Part shown: piece by piece, positions 9,614 through 17,051 of the stretch
Numbering within the stretch: the first letter of the stretch is position 1
Layout: every line of letters starts with the position of its first letter
DNA from: Frankia umida
GTDB lineage: Bacteria > Actinomycetota > Actinomycetes > Frankiales > Frankiaceae
Assembly (NCBI RefSeq): GCF_023242945.1
Contig: NZ_JALKFT010000028.1
Coordinates: forward strand, 1-64,000
Length of the DNA: 64,000 bases
Reading direction: 5' to 3'
Position numbers and translations under genes: made by a program
Notes under the pieces: generated by a model
What the model saw: the letters and a program-made list of their open reading frames with translations, nothing else
Databases searched by the model: none
Told to the model about the DNA's origin: nothing

Positions 9614-10446
9614 CAGAACCGTCCCCAGAACGGGAGGTCGAGGCGGCGCGGGACCTCGTGGTACGAGCGGAAGCATGCGTGCCCCGGGAACGTGTACGTG
9701 GCAACGCAACTGCTCATGATGGAACGATTCATGCTCAGTCCCGGGATCAGCACTCCGAGGTCTACCCCGGGGATCTTCGGGCTGATCTCGACGTCCGAGA
9801 TATCGGTGGTCTCGTAGGTGACCTTCTCGGTCAGGCCGTGAGGATCGTCGTCGAGATCCCATTCATGCTCTTGCTTACGCGGTACCGGGCCTGCTTCAGG
9901 CGGCTGGAAGCAGAGTCCACACGGCACCAGGGACGCGAGGGAGGTGCCGGCGACCCCCTCGACGTCCACCTGCCTGGCGATCCGCCCGTCACTTTCGGTG
10001 TAGGTGCGCAGGCGAACGTCCACAAGCGCCCCGAGCGAGAAGCAGTCCTTCCGATCCCCGAAGTCGTGTTCGGCGCCGAGTGCTACGCTGCGCCCTGAGC
10101 CGAAGCCGAGTCCCATGAACTTCAGCGTCACCCCACCGGTGCGCTCGACCTTCCGCTCGAGGGTGAGGCGAGCGGTGCCGCCCGGTGGAACGTGGAAACG
10201 GAGCCACTCCACCTGGGCCTGATACACGCCAAGATCCTCCAGAAGCCTACGGCCGCGGAGCCGGTCGACGAGGCGTCGCAGACTGGCCGAGGCAAGTTCG
10301 CCGGGCACGGCAATCCCGTACTCGTTCATGCGTTTCTCGATGGCGGCGGCCACGGCCGCATCGTCCGCGCCGCTCATCTCATCCAGGATGGCGGCCGGCC
10401 CGACGAGACGGGCCTCGTCGATGATTGGCATGGGCTCGGCGCTCAT
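9613..10446 (-). CDS. Unknown protein coupled to the CHAT protease
   Basis: Protein of 277 residues from the Met at 10446 (MSAEPMPIID); an in-frame ATG 7 codons upstream is possible. I do not recognise a family. Residues 1-70 look helical and may be an interaction module. Residues 75-277 are rich in predicted beta strands, with many Gly/aromatic alternations (KFMGLGFGSGRSVALG) and an acidic stretch (EHEWDLDDDPHG). There is no signal peptide or obvious membrane helix. The stop codon overlaps the start of the CHAT gene (TGATG), so the two proteins are made together in a fixed ratio. By analogy with CHAT/gasdermin and TPR-CHAT/Csx30 pairs, it could be the substrate, sensor or inhibitor of the protease; the sequence alone does not decide. 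Confidence 0.75.
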   Translation of the reverse strand: MSAEPMPIIDEARLVGPAAILDEMSGADDAAVAAAIEKRMNEYGIAVPGELASASLRRLVDRLRGRRLLEDLGVYQAQVEWLRFHVPPGGTARLTLERKVERTGGVTLKFMGLGFGSGRSVALGAEHDFGDRKDCFSLGALVDVRLRTYTESDGRIARQVDVEGVAGTSLASLVPCGLCFQPPEAGPVPRKQEHEWDLDDDPHGLTEKVTYETTDISDVEISPKIPGVDLGVLIPGLSMNRSIMSSCVATYTFPGHACFRSYHEVPRRLDLPFWGRF

Positions 10447-10667
10447 TGATCGCCCCTTCCATCGCATTACCCGGGTCGTGGCCGGTCCGTGAGGTCAAGC
10501 CGGCATCGCTGGCCCGACGGTCGCCGCGCTGTCCGGCGGCACGCCACTGACAGCGACGACGGCGCCGCCCAGTTGTGGAGAAATGGCGTCTCCGTCGGTT
10601 GTCGAATGCGCCCTCGAAGCTAAAGGTTGCGGCTTTTGCCTCGTCGTGGGTGTAGGAATTGGACCGG

Positions 10668-10900
10668 TCTGCCAGCTCACCTTCGAGAGTGACACAATGG
10701 ACAGCAGATGCAACTCGGCGATGCGCCGGCGCCGCGATCGCGATCGCATGCGCGTCGGTCGCATCGGTCTTGAGCTCCTGGCCGGTGTCGAAAACCCAGT
10801 ACCCGGGACCCCGTTTTGGTGCCCGACGGAACGCGTGCCAGCAGAGGGCTATATCCACACCAACCGGACGGACCTCGACCCGAGCCCGGCTCGCCTCGTG
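10668..10900 (-). pseudogene. IS110-like transposase remnant
   Basis: On the minus strand an open stretch contains GQELKTDATDAHAIAIAAPA. This matches the KTD-x-x-DA-x-x-IA signature of the N-terminal DEDD domain of IS110 transposases, preceded by VGVDIALCWHAF. Only about 75 codons are left. Neither the rest of the catalytic domain nor the Tnp20 domain is present, and the fragment stops at the left end of the IS66 element (10903). It is a degraded scrap. The identification rests on one short signature and is therefore tentative. Confidence 0.4.
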
Positions 10901-10902
10901 CC

Positions 10903-10915
10903 GTAAGCATTCACG
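10903..10915. repeat. Left terminal inverted repeat of IS66 element
   Basis: GTAAGCATTCACG, the exact reverse complement of 12638-12650. It starts with the conserved IS66 terminus GTAAGC. Confidence 0.8.
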
Positions 10916-11026
10916 TGGGTTTGTGATCTTGCGGTGTGTAGCAACGTCTGGCGCGGGTGCGGACGTTGTTCGGGTGGAGCGGTGTCGCGGCGGCTGGCGG
11001 CGGTCGGGCTGTGATGGTCTTGGCGG

Positions 11027-12545
11027 GTGTCGCCGGAGGAGTCGTCGCGTGAGGAGCTGCTGGCTGTGGTGGCCGCGCAGTCCGCGACCGCGGCGACGCG
11101 GGCGGAGCTGGTCGACGGTCTGATCGCGCGGGTCGGCGAGCGCGACGCGCGGATCGCGGAGCTGTCGGCCGAGGTCGAGCGGCTGCGGCGGCTGTTGTCG
11201 CGGAACTCGGGGAACTCCTCGCTCCCGCCGTCCTCCGACGGGGTGCTGCCCGGGCGAGGGACCCCGGGCCGGGCGGAGCGCCGCGCCGGGGCGAAGAAGA
11301 AGCGGGGCAAACAGCCCGGGGCGGACGGGACGTCGCTGGCCTGGGCCTCGAGCCCGGACCAGGTGCGCGGGCACCGGCCGGCGGGGCCGTGCGGGTGCGG
11401 CGTGGACCTGGCCGGTGCCGAGGTCGTCGGGGTGGCCCGCTCGCACCAGGTCCACGACGTCCCCGCAATCGAGGTGGCGGTGGTCCAGCACGACCTGCTG
11501 CGGGTGCGCTGCGGCTGCGGGGCCGTGCACGTCGCCGACCAGCCGGCCGGGGTGCCGGCGGCGCCGGTGTCCTACGGGACCGGGGTGCGGACGCTCGCGA
11601 CCTATCTGCTGGTCCGTCACCACCTGCCGGTCGAACGGGTCGCGGAGCTGGTCGCCGACCTGACCGGCGCGGCGGTGTCGACGGGCTGGGTGCACGGCCT
11701 TCTCGCCGGGGCCGGCAGGGCGGTCGCCCCGGCCGTCGAGGCGATCGCCGCGCGGATCGAGGACGCCGACGTCGTCGGGTTCGACGAGACCACGCTGCGC
11801 GTCGGCCCGGCGGGGCAGGGCCGCTACGTGCTGTCGGCGTCGACGAACCTGCACGCCCTGTTCGTGCTCGGGCGGCGTGACCTCGCCAGCTTCCGGGAGT
11901 TCCTGCTGCGCCGGGTGACCGGCACGGTCGTCCACGACCGCTACAGCCTGTACTACCACCCCGAGTTCCAGTTCGACCCGGACACCGGCACAGGTGTCAA
12001 GGACCACCAGGCCTGTTGTTCCCACCTGCTGCGGGACCTCGAGGACGCCCGCGAGGCCTACCCGGGGGCGCTGTGGCCCGAGCAGGCGGTCGCCGCGCTG
12101 CGGGGTCTGGTCCACGAGACGAACACCGCCCGCCGCACCCGCCAGGCCGCGGTCCCCCGGCGGCCCGGGACCGGCTGGTCGGCGAGTTCCGCGCGGCCGT
12201 ACGGGTCGGCCTGTCCGAGGTCGCGCCCGCCGCGAAGGGCACGAAGCAGCCGCCGGCCCGCTGCCTGCTGGAGTTCCTGCGCGGCCGCGAGACCGACGTG
12301 CTCCGGTTCGTCGATGACCTGGACGTGTGGCCCACGAACAACACCTCGGAGCGCGATCTTCGTCCGCTCAAGACCCAACAGAAGATCTCCGGCCGGCTGA
12401 CCTCCGAGCCCGCCACCCGCCACCGGCTCGCGGTGGCCCCAGCTACCTGACCACCGCCCGCAAACACGGCCTCGACCTGTTCACCGCGCTACGCCAGGCC
12501 CTCGCCGGAACCCCCTGGATCCCGCCGCTCGCCGCCCCGACCTGA
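11027..12545 (+). pseudogene. Frameshifted IS66-family transposase
   Basis: The GTG-initiated frame from 11027 encodes an N-terminal coiled coil with the leucine-rich helix RIAELSAEVERLRRLL and NSGNSSLPPSSD, then a zinc-ribbon-like CGCGVD ... RCGCG region, and the start of the DDE domain (DADVVGFDETTLRV). The reading frame is lost near 12150. The homologous protein continues in the frame containing DRLVGEFRAAVRVGL and NNTSERDLRPLKTQQKISG. It shifts again near 12435 into YLTTARKHGLDLFTALRQAL, ending at 12545. All catalytic regions can be traced but no intact protein can be made. A 578-codon ORF on the opposite strand is only a shadow. Confidence 0.82.
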
Positions 12546-12637
12546 TCCAGACCGCCTCGCTCGAACCTGCCGCCCCGGCGTTACCGGCGCGGCAGACAGC
12601 CATGGCCGCCGCCACCTACGGCGCAAGATCCGCACCT

Positions 12638-12650
12638 CGTGAATGCTTAC
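12638..12650. repeat. Right terminal inverted repeat of IS66 element
   Basis: CGTGAATGCTTAC, a perfect inverted copy of 10903-10915. Confidence 0.8.
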
Positions 12651-12708
12651 CACCGGCTCCCGGTAAAGTTGACCCGTTGACAGCTGGTCGAGAAATGTTG
12701 ACGCTGCG

Positions 12709-12764
12709 GCGGTTGGCGGTTGGCGGTTGGCGGTTGGCGGTTGGCGGTTGGCGGTTGGCGGTTG
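12709..12764. repeat. Eight tandem copies of the heptamer GCGGTTG
   Basis: Eight perfect, uninterrupted copies of a 7 bp unit (56 bp in all) lie in the non-coding segment between the IS66 right end and the nucleotidyltransferase gene. The unit length is not a multiple of three and no credible gene spans it. This is a typical slippage-prone microsatellite-like array. Confidence 0.95.
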
Positions 12765-13012
12765 ATCGTGCGGCGTCGCCGTTCCCTCTCTCCCCTTCAG
12801 GTTCCCGGCCGGATATCAATCAGCCAGGCAGGAAACGGATGGGATGTTGGCGCTTCAACCCTTAAATCAGGGCTTATGAATAATGCTCTACTTGTTTACC
12901 GTCCGGCTGATGGGATCGGAAGGGAGGGGTGCCCGGCACATCCGGTGATCTGATCCCGCGGGCGTCCCGGGTGAAGTGATCGTGCTTTCGACGCCGCTGG
13001 TAGATTCGACCG

Positions 13013-13651
13013 GTGAGCGAGCAGCGGGCCGGTGGTATCAAGCTGTCACCGGCCGACATCGAGGCCTTGGGGGCCAGGTGGTCATCGTGCTGGACTCCGG
13101 GTCAGGTCGCTCAGCACCTGACCGGGGTGACCGTGCCCTGGTGTGTGGCCGCAGGCTGGGCGCTGGATCTGTTCCGCGGCACACAGACCCGTGCGCACGG
13201 GGACCTCGAGATCGCGGTTCCCGCCGGGGATTTCCCCGATATCCGCGACCGCTTTCCCGGATACGCCTTCGACGCGGTCGGCAGCGGCTGGATCTGGGAG
13301 AACGCCACGCCGGACGTGTTGGCCGTCACCCACCAGACCTGGCTGCGCGATCGCACCACCGGCGACTACCTGCTGGACGTGTTCCGCGAACCCCACGACG
13401 GCGACACCTGGATCTGCCGGCACGACCCGACGATCCGCTTCGCCTACGACGAGATCATCCAGCACACCCCGGATGGCATTCCGTACCTGGCACCCGAACT
13501 GGTCCTGCTGTTCAAGGCCAGGCACGCCCGCCCCAAGGACCAGGCGGACTTCGAGGAAACCATCCCGTACCTGACGTCGGCCCAGCGCCGTACCCTGACC
13601 CGGCTTCTCGCCGAGGTGCACCCAGGACACCGCTGGCTGGCGAACCTGTAA
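13013..13651 (+). CDS. Aminoglycoside adenylyltransferase-type nucleotidyltransferase
   Basis: Protein of 212 residues beginning with GTG. The nucleotidyltransferase fold of the ANT(2'')-like/PF10706 family is seen in WCVAAGWALDLFRGTQTRAHG followed directly by the metal-binding Asp-x-Glu (HGDLEIAV). The segments DLLLD-like YLLDVFREPHDGDTW and YLAPELVLLFKARHARPKDQADF also fit the family, the latter being the usual C-terminal helical part. Relatives transfer AMP to aminoglycosides or lincosamides, but many members have no tested substrate, so resistance should not be assumed. It stands alone next to the mobile-element remnants and is followed by a hairpin terminator, which suggests an acquired cassette-like gene. 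Confidence 0.78.
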   Translation: MSEQRAGGIKLSPADIEALGARWSSCWTPGQVAQHLTGVTVPWCVAAGWALDLFRGTQTRAHGDLEIAVPAGDFPDIRDRFPGYAFDAVGSGWIWENATPDVLAVTHQTWLRDRTTGDYLLDVFREPHDGDTWICRHDPTIRFAYDEIIQHTPDGIPYLAPELVLLFKARHARPKDQADFEETIPYLTSAQRRTLTRLLAEVHPGHRWLANL

Positions 13652-13655
13652 CTCC

Positions 13656-13694
13656 CGTTCCCCCACCTCCGCTCCGTGTCGAGAGTGGGGAACG
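13656..13694 (+). terminator. Hairpin after the nucleotidyltransferase gene
   Basis: The stem CGTTCCCC (from 13656/13657) pairs with GGGGAACG (13687-13694), extended by CAC/GTG next to a one-base bulge. It starts 5 bp after the stop codon. There is no T tract, as is common in Actinobacteria. Confidence 0.5.
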
Positions 13695-13946
13695 GAAGGT
13701 CGAGGTTCGGGTGGGTGCCTGCTTAGGTCGACCTGAGTCTGTTGTGAGTCAATAGCGGTACCGGTGGTTCGGCGTCCCTATTGTCTGTCCTGTGCTGATC
13801 TGCGGGCCGGGGGCCGGCGGGTGGGGCCTGCCAGCGCCGCTGGTGGTGCCCGCCACGGCGGGGGTCCGTGTGGTCGGCGCGACGGGACCGGCCCGCGCGA
13901 CCTGGCCTGGCGCGATCTGGGGCTCAGGAGAACTGGGGACCAGACG

Positions 13947-15308
13947 ATGAAGGAAACCACCACACCCCCTGCGGGTGACGTCCATTACCACCATCTGGAC
14001 GCGCTGCGCGGCATGTTCATGCTCGTCGGGGTCTTCGTGCACGTCTCGACGCTGGGGCATGACCGCGTGTTCCGCGGCATCGCCTATGCCTCCGGGCTGT
14101 TCCGGATGCAGGGCTTCTATCTCATCTCCGGTTTTCTGTCGGCGATGCTGATCGGCAAGTACGGGGCGGCGCGTACCGTGCGGCGGCGGGTGGCCGCGGT
14201 GGGGGCGCCGCTGCTCTCCACACTGGTGCTGTTCAACCCGGCGACGCTGTGGCTGACCTACAACTTCCACAACGATCCGAACGTCTCGTTCCCGGGTTTT
14301 CTCCGTGGGCAGACCATCCCGCATCCGCAGGGCGAACTGCACTGGACGCTGCACCTGTGGTTCCTCATCGTGCTGCTCGTCTACGTGCTGTGCACGCCGG
14401 CGGTCGTGGTGATCCTCTCCCGGGCCGTGCCGACGGCGGCGTTCCGGCAGGCGACGGCGGGGCGGCTGCGCACGATGACGACGATCGTCATGGCGATGCT
14501 GGTGTTCACCATCGTGCTGCGTGGGGGACGCCGGGCCGTCATCGAGCCGGTGCTGGGCACCGGGACCGTCGGCGAACTCGCCCGGTTCACCCTCGAGTTC
14601 CTGCCCTACTACTGCCTCGGGGTGCTTCTCTACCTGGACCGGACGCGGCTGCTGGCCCATTTCCAGCGGCCCGCGCCGGTGCTGCTCGCGGTGTCCGGCC
14701 TGGCGCTGCTCGCCGGTGACCGGGGATGGGTGGCGCAGTTGGGGACGGGCACCGGGCTGGTGCTGACCGACACGGTGTTCTCGATCGCGCTGGTCGCCAC
14801 GATGTTCGCCGTCGGCGCCTGGCTCGTCCCGGGGCCGCATCCGGCCGCCCGCTATCTGGCCGACGCCTCCTACACCGTCTACCTGTTCCACTTCTTCTTC
14901 ATCTACGTCCTGGCGACGTTGTTCGGGTTCGACACGTCGCTGCACTGGCCGACGATGCTGCTGCTCGCCCTGCTGACCATCGCGGTGACGCTCGCCATCC
15001 ACCAGTTCCTCATTCTGCGGTCGGCGTTCCTGCGCAAGATGTTCAACGGCAAGTTCCCGGCGCGGGCCGGTGGCTCCGGGCGTGCTGCCGCTCCCGCCGC
15101 GGGCCCGGAGCATCAGGTGGCGCGGCCGGCGGCGGGGGTGGGTCACCACGCCGAGTTCGGGGACATCGAGTTCGGAGATCCGGAGAGCACCCTTCCCCTG
15201 GCCAACGGGCGTGGCGCGCTCGCGGATGCCGAACGGACCCAGCGGCTGACCTGGGTCTACCAGCCGCGGATCGCCCCCGGACAGTCCGGGAACCGGGGCT
15301 ACCTGTGA
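13947..15308 (+). CDS. Acyltransferase family 3 membrane protein (OpgC-like)
   Basis: Polytopic membrane acyltransferase of 453 residues with about ten hydrophobic segments. The N terminus has the family signature HHLDALRGMFMLVGVFVHV (the conserved arginine and histidines), and YLISGFLSAMLIGKY follows. The C-terminal 70 residues are cytoplasmic and polar. The ATG at 13947 is chosen because it has a GGGG-rich ribosome site and sits just before this signature; the frame is open 61 codons further upstream without homology. Such enzymes move acyl or succinyl groups onto exported glycans or lipids. The stop codon overlaps the GTG of the next gene (GTGA), so a lipoprotein is co-translated. Confidence 0.85.
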   Translation: MKETTTPPAGDVHYHHLDALRGMFMLVGVFVHVSTLGHDRVFRGIAYASGLFRMQGFYLISGFLSAMLIGKYGAARTVRRRVAAVGAPLLSTLVLFNPATLWLTYNFHNDPNVSFPGFLRGQTIPHPQGELHWTLHLWFLIVLLVYVLCTPAVVVILSRAVPTAAFRQATAGRLRTMTTIVMAMLVFTIVLRGGRRAVIEPVLGTGTVGELARFTLEFLPYYCLGVLLYLDRTRLLAHFQRPAPVLLAVSGLALLAGDRGWVAQLGTGTGLVLTDTVFSIALVATMFAVGAWLVPGPHPAARYLADASYTVYLFHFFFIYVLATLFGFDTSLHWPTMLLLALLTIAVTLAIHQFLILRSAFLRKMFNGKFPARAGGSGRAAAPAAGPEHQVARPAAGVGHHAEFGDIEFGDPESTLPLANGRGALADAERTQRLTWVYQPRIAPGQSGNRGYL

Positions 15309-16000
15309 GAGGTGAGGGCGCGCGGATTCCCGGGCGGGTGGTCGTGATGGTCATGCTCGCCGCGGCCATGGGGCTCGCGGCGGCGGGCTGCGGCCCGTCC
15401 GATCAGGACGGTGCCGCCACCGAAGGTCCCCCCACCAGCGCGACGCCTGCCGGTGCGGTGACCACCGGTGCGGCGCGGCCCACGGTGGCCGTGGGGTCCG
15501 CCGGGCCTGCCGAGCCTGCCGCACCCGTCGGGGTGCGGGCGGGCATCGACGGATCGGGCGGGAGTGTCTCGGTACACGCCGGCTCCGCCACGGCGGCCCA
15601 CTCGGCCAGGCCGTCCGCGCCGCGCCCGGACGGTGGCGGCGACGGCACGGCCAGCCGCGGTACGGGTGCGGCGCCGGGTGGAGGGCAGGCGGCGGCCGGC
15701 GCGCCGCCAGCTCCGGCCGCCTCACCGCTGTACATCACCGGACCTCGCCATGACGCGAACAGCCCCGGGGAGAACCTGCCGCAGCGCCGGGCCCAGGCCC
15801 AGGCCAACAGCCCCACCGAGCCGCTGGTGGCGAGTGGCTCGCCGCCACCCCCGTTCGTCGCCCCGCGGTGCGGTCCGCCGCAGCGATGCATCGGCGATCC
15901 GCCCCCTACCCGGGCGTCGCCGCCCGCGCGGACGCCGCCGCAGCAGCAGCCGCCGCAGCAGCAGCCGCCGCCCACCCCGAGCCCGTCGCCCCAGAAGTGA
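15305..16000 (+). CDS. Proline-rich lipoprotein coupled to the acyltransferase
   Basis: Begins at the GTG that overlaps the acyltransferase TGA. The 231-residue product has a basic start, a hydrophobic stretch (VVVMVMLAAAMGLAAAG) and a lipobox LAAAGC, so it should be lipid-modified on the outer face of the membrane. The remainder is low-complexity Ala/Gly/Pro/Thr sequence ending in PPQQQPPQQQPPPTPSPSPQ, with no folded domain recognised. A short Cys pair (RCGPPQRC) lies near residue 190. The tight overlap argues that it helps the acyltransferase in envelope modification; this is inference. The long open frame upstream to 14726 is only an overlap shadow. Confidence 0.65.
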   Translation: MRGEGARIPGRVVVMVMLAAAMGLAAAGCGPSDQDGAATEGPPTSATPAGAVTTGAARPTVAVGSAGPAEPAAPVGVRAGIDGSGGSVSVHAGSATAAHSARPSAPRPDGGGDGTASRGTGAAPGGGQAAAGAPPAPAASPLYITGPRHDANSPGENLPQRRAQAQANSPTEPLVASGSPPPPFVAPRCGPPQRCIGDPPPTRASPPARTPPQQQPPQQQPPPTPSPSPQK

Positions 16001-16404
16001 CATGTCCGCCGCGCCGGAACGCGACCGACCGGCTCCCGCGTCGGGGTTTCTCCGCGATTCCGATAGCCGTTTCGGGTCGGTGCGGCGATTCGTGTTCTGG
16101 CCGCCGAGTTCGAATGAGGTAAGGTAAGGGTAACCGAACTCGCCGGAGAGAATCCGTCGGATCAGGCGGGCGGCCGGGTTCTCCGGGTCTCGCGGCGGGC
16201 GGCCGGGCCCGGCGTGGGGGGTGAACGCCGGGGCCGGCCTGGGTGCGGGTCGCCGTGAACGTGTCCCGCCCATCCCACGGGCCGTGGGAGAACACGGCCC
16301 GCGTAAAGGCAACACCAGGAACGCCGCCACGTCGCGGTGCTGCCGACATGGCGGTCCACCAGCCGGCAGACGGGTCTGGCCGGATGGCTGTCACACCCCG
16401 GGGG
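16001..16404. other. Intergenic region, convergent, no gene seen
   Basis: No convincing coding signature on either strand. It contains the hairpin CGAGTTCG ... CGAACTCG (16105-16142), whose loop holds the A-rich run AATGAGGTAAGGTAAGGG. The segment separates the lipoprotein gene (+) from the ferredoxin gene (-). Confidence 0.5.
16105..16142. terminator. Possible bidirectional terminator hairpin
   Basis: Perfect 8-base arms CGAGTTCG and CGAACTCG with a 22-base loop, placed between two convergent genes. The loop is long, so the call is weak. Confidence 0.3.
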
Positions 16405-16752
16405 TCACTTTTCGAAAGCGGCGACGAACGGGGTGTCCGCGGCGATCTTTCCGTTGGCCTTGACGAAACGGGTGGCGCCACCGGGCTCGCCGATGGGCTC
16501 GTCGCGCCCGGGCAGGACATCGCTGAAGAACGAGGCCTCGCTGTCGAGGAACTCCTGGTCCTTGGCCTTGATCCGGTCGTCGCTGAGAACCGCGCCGATC
16601 GGGCAGGAGACGGCGCAGGCGCCACAGTCGGTGCACTCGTCCGGGTGGATGTACATCTTGCGGTCACCCTCGTAGATGCAGTCCGCGGGGCAGCCCTCGA
16701 GGCAGGAGCCGTCCTTGACATCGATGCACCCGGACATGATGACGAATGCCAT
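16405..16752 (-). CDS. fdxA: Seven-iron ferredoxin FdxA
   Basis: Small cytosolic electron carrier of 115 residues. The Cys pattern matches 3Fe-4S/4Fe-4S ferredoxins of the Azotobacter FdI type: Cys9, Cys17 and Cys50 would bind the 3Fe-4S cluster, and Cys21, Cys40, Cys43 and Cys46 the 4Fe-4S cluster, with Cys25 free. The segments CPADCIYEG and YIHPDECTDCGACAVSCP are characteristic. The C-terminal 45 residues form the usual extension. It stands alone, so its redox partner (a P450, an oxygenase or central metabolism) cannot be read from the neighbours. Confidence 0.92.
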   Translation of the reverse strand: MAFVIMSGCIDVKDGSCLEGCPADCIYEGDRKMYIHPDECTDCGACAVSCPIGAVLSDDRIKAKDQEFLDSEASFFSDVLPGRDEPIGEPGGATRFVKANGKIAADTPFVAAFEK

Positions 16753-16997
16753 GGTGAATCCTCATTTCCGATCGACACGTACGGGCGATGGCCGCGTGGC
16801 CGGTCATCCCGTGGCTGGCCTACGACTTCGTTCCGGCGGACGCCGGTCGGAGTGGGAATGCCGAACGGCGAACCCGAGAGGAATCGTAACGGTCGAGTCG
16901 GTTTCGAAACGTCGTCGCGTGTGAATGTCAGGTTAACAAGACGGCGACGGGAGAATAGTTTTCGGCGGGTACTGGGAAATCGCCAGGGAGAAGGAAA

Positions 16998-17049
16998 AGG
17001 AAAACGGCGAGGATATCTGTCGGGACAGGTTTATCCTCGCCGTTTTCCT
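16998..17049 (-). terminator. Strong terminator of the alcohol dehydrogenase gene
   Basis: A perfect 18 bp stem (16998-17015 with 17032-17049) with a 16-base loop that can form an inner CTGTC/GACAG hairpin. It begins 3 bp after the dehydrogenase stop codon. In the minus direction it is followed by a T-rich run (TTTTCCTTCTCC), so it looks like a factor-independent terminator. Confidence 0.85.
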
Positions 17050-17051
17050 GG

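Larger units (their letters stand above)
10903..12650 (+). mobile_element. IS66-family element, inactivated
   Basis: A 1748 bp element bounded by a perfect 13-base inverted repeat GTAAGCATTCACG (10903-10915, and inverted at 12638-12650), with further matches inward (GATCTTGCG in both arms). IS66 ends normally begin with GTAAGC. The single transposase gene carries two frameshifts. The flanking octamers (10895-10902 and 12651-12658) are not identical, so the expected 8 bp target duplication is missing. The element is probably old, or one of its flanks was rearranged. Confidence 0.8.

Noticed and set aside
10379..12115. 578-codon minus-strand open frame
   Set aside because: Most of it is the reverse-strand shadow of the IS66 transposase; only its end contains the IS110-like scrap, which is listed separately.
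10895..12658. 8 bp target duplication of the IS66 element
   Set aside because: The octamers on the two sides are different (CTCGTGCC and CACCGGCT).
12709..12764. Possible CRISPR array
   Set aside because: The repeat unit is 7 bp with no spacers and no cas genes nearby; it is a plain tandem repeat.
13749..15149. Minus-strand open frame of 466 codons
   Set aside because: Antisense shadow of the acyltransferase; low-complexity charged sequence.
16114..16134. AGGTAAGGTAAGGGTAACC as a DtxR/IdeR iron box
   Set aside because: It lacks the palindrome TTAGGTTAGSCTAACCTAA and lies between convergent genes, where no promoter is expected.
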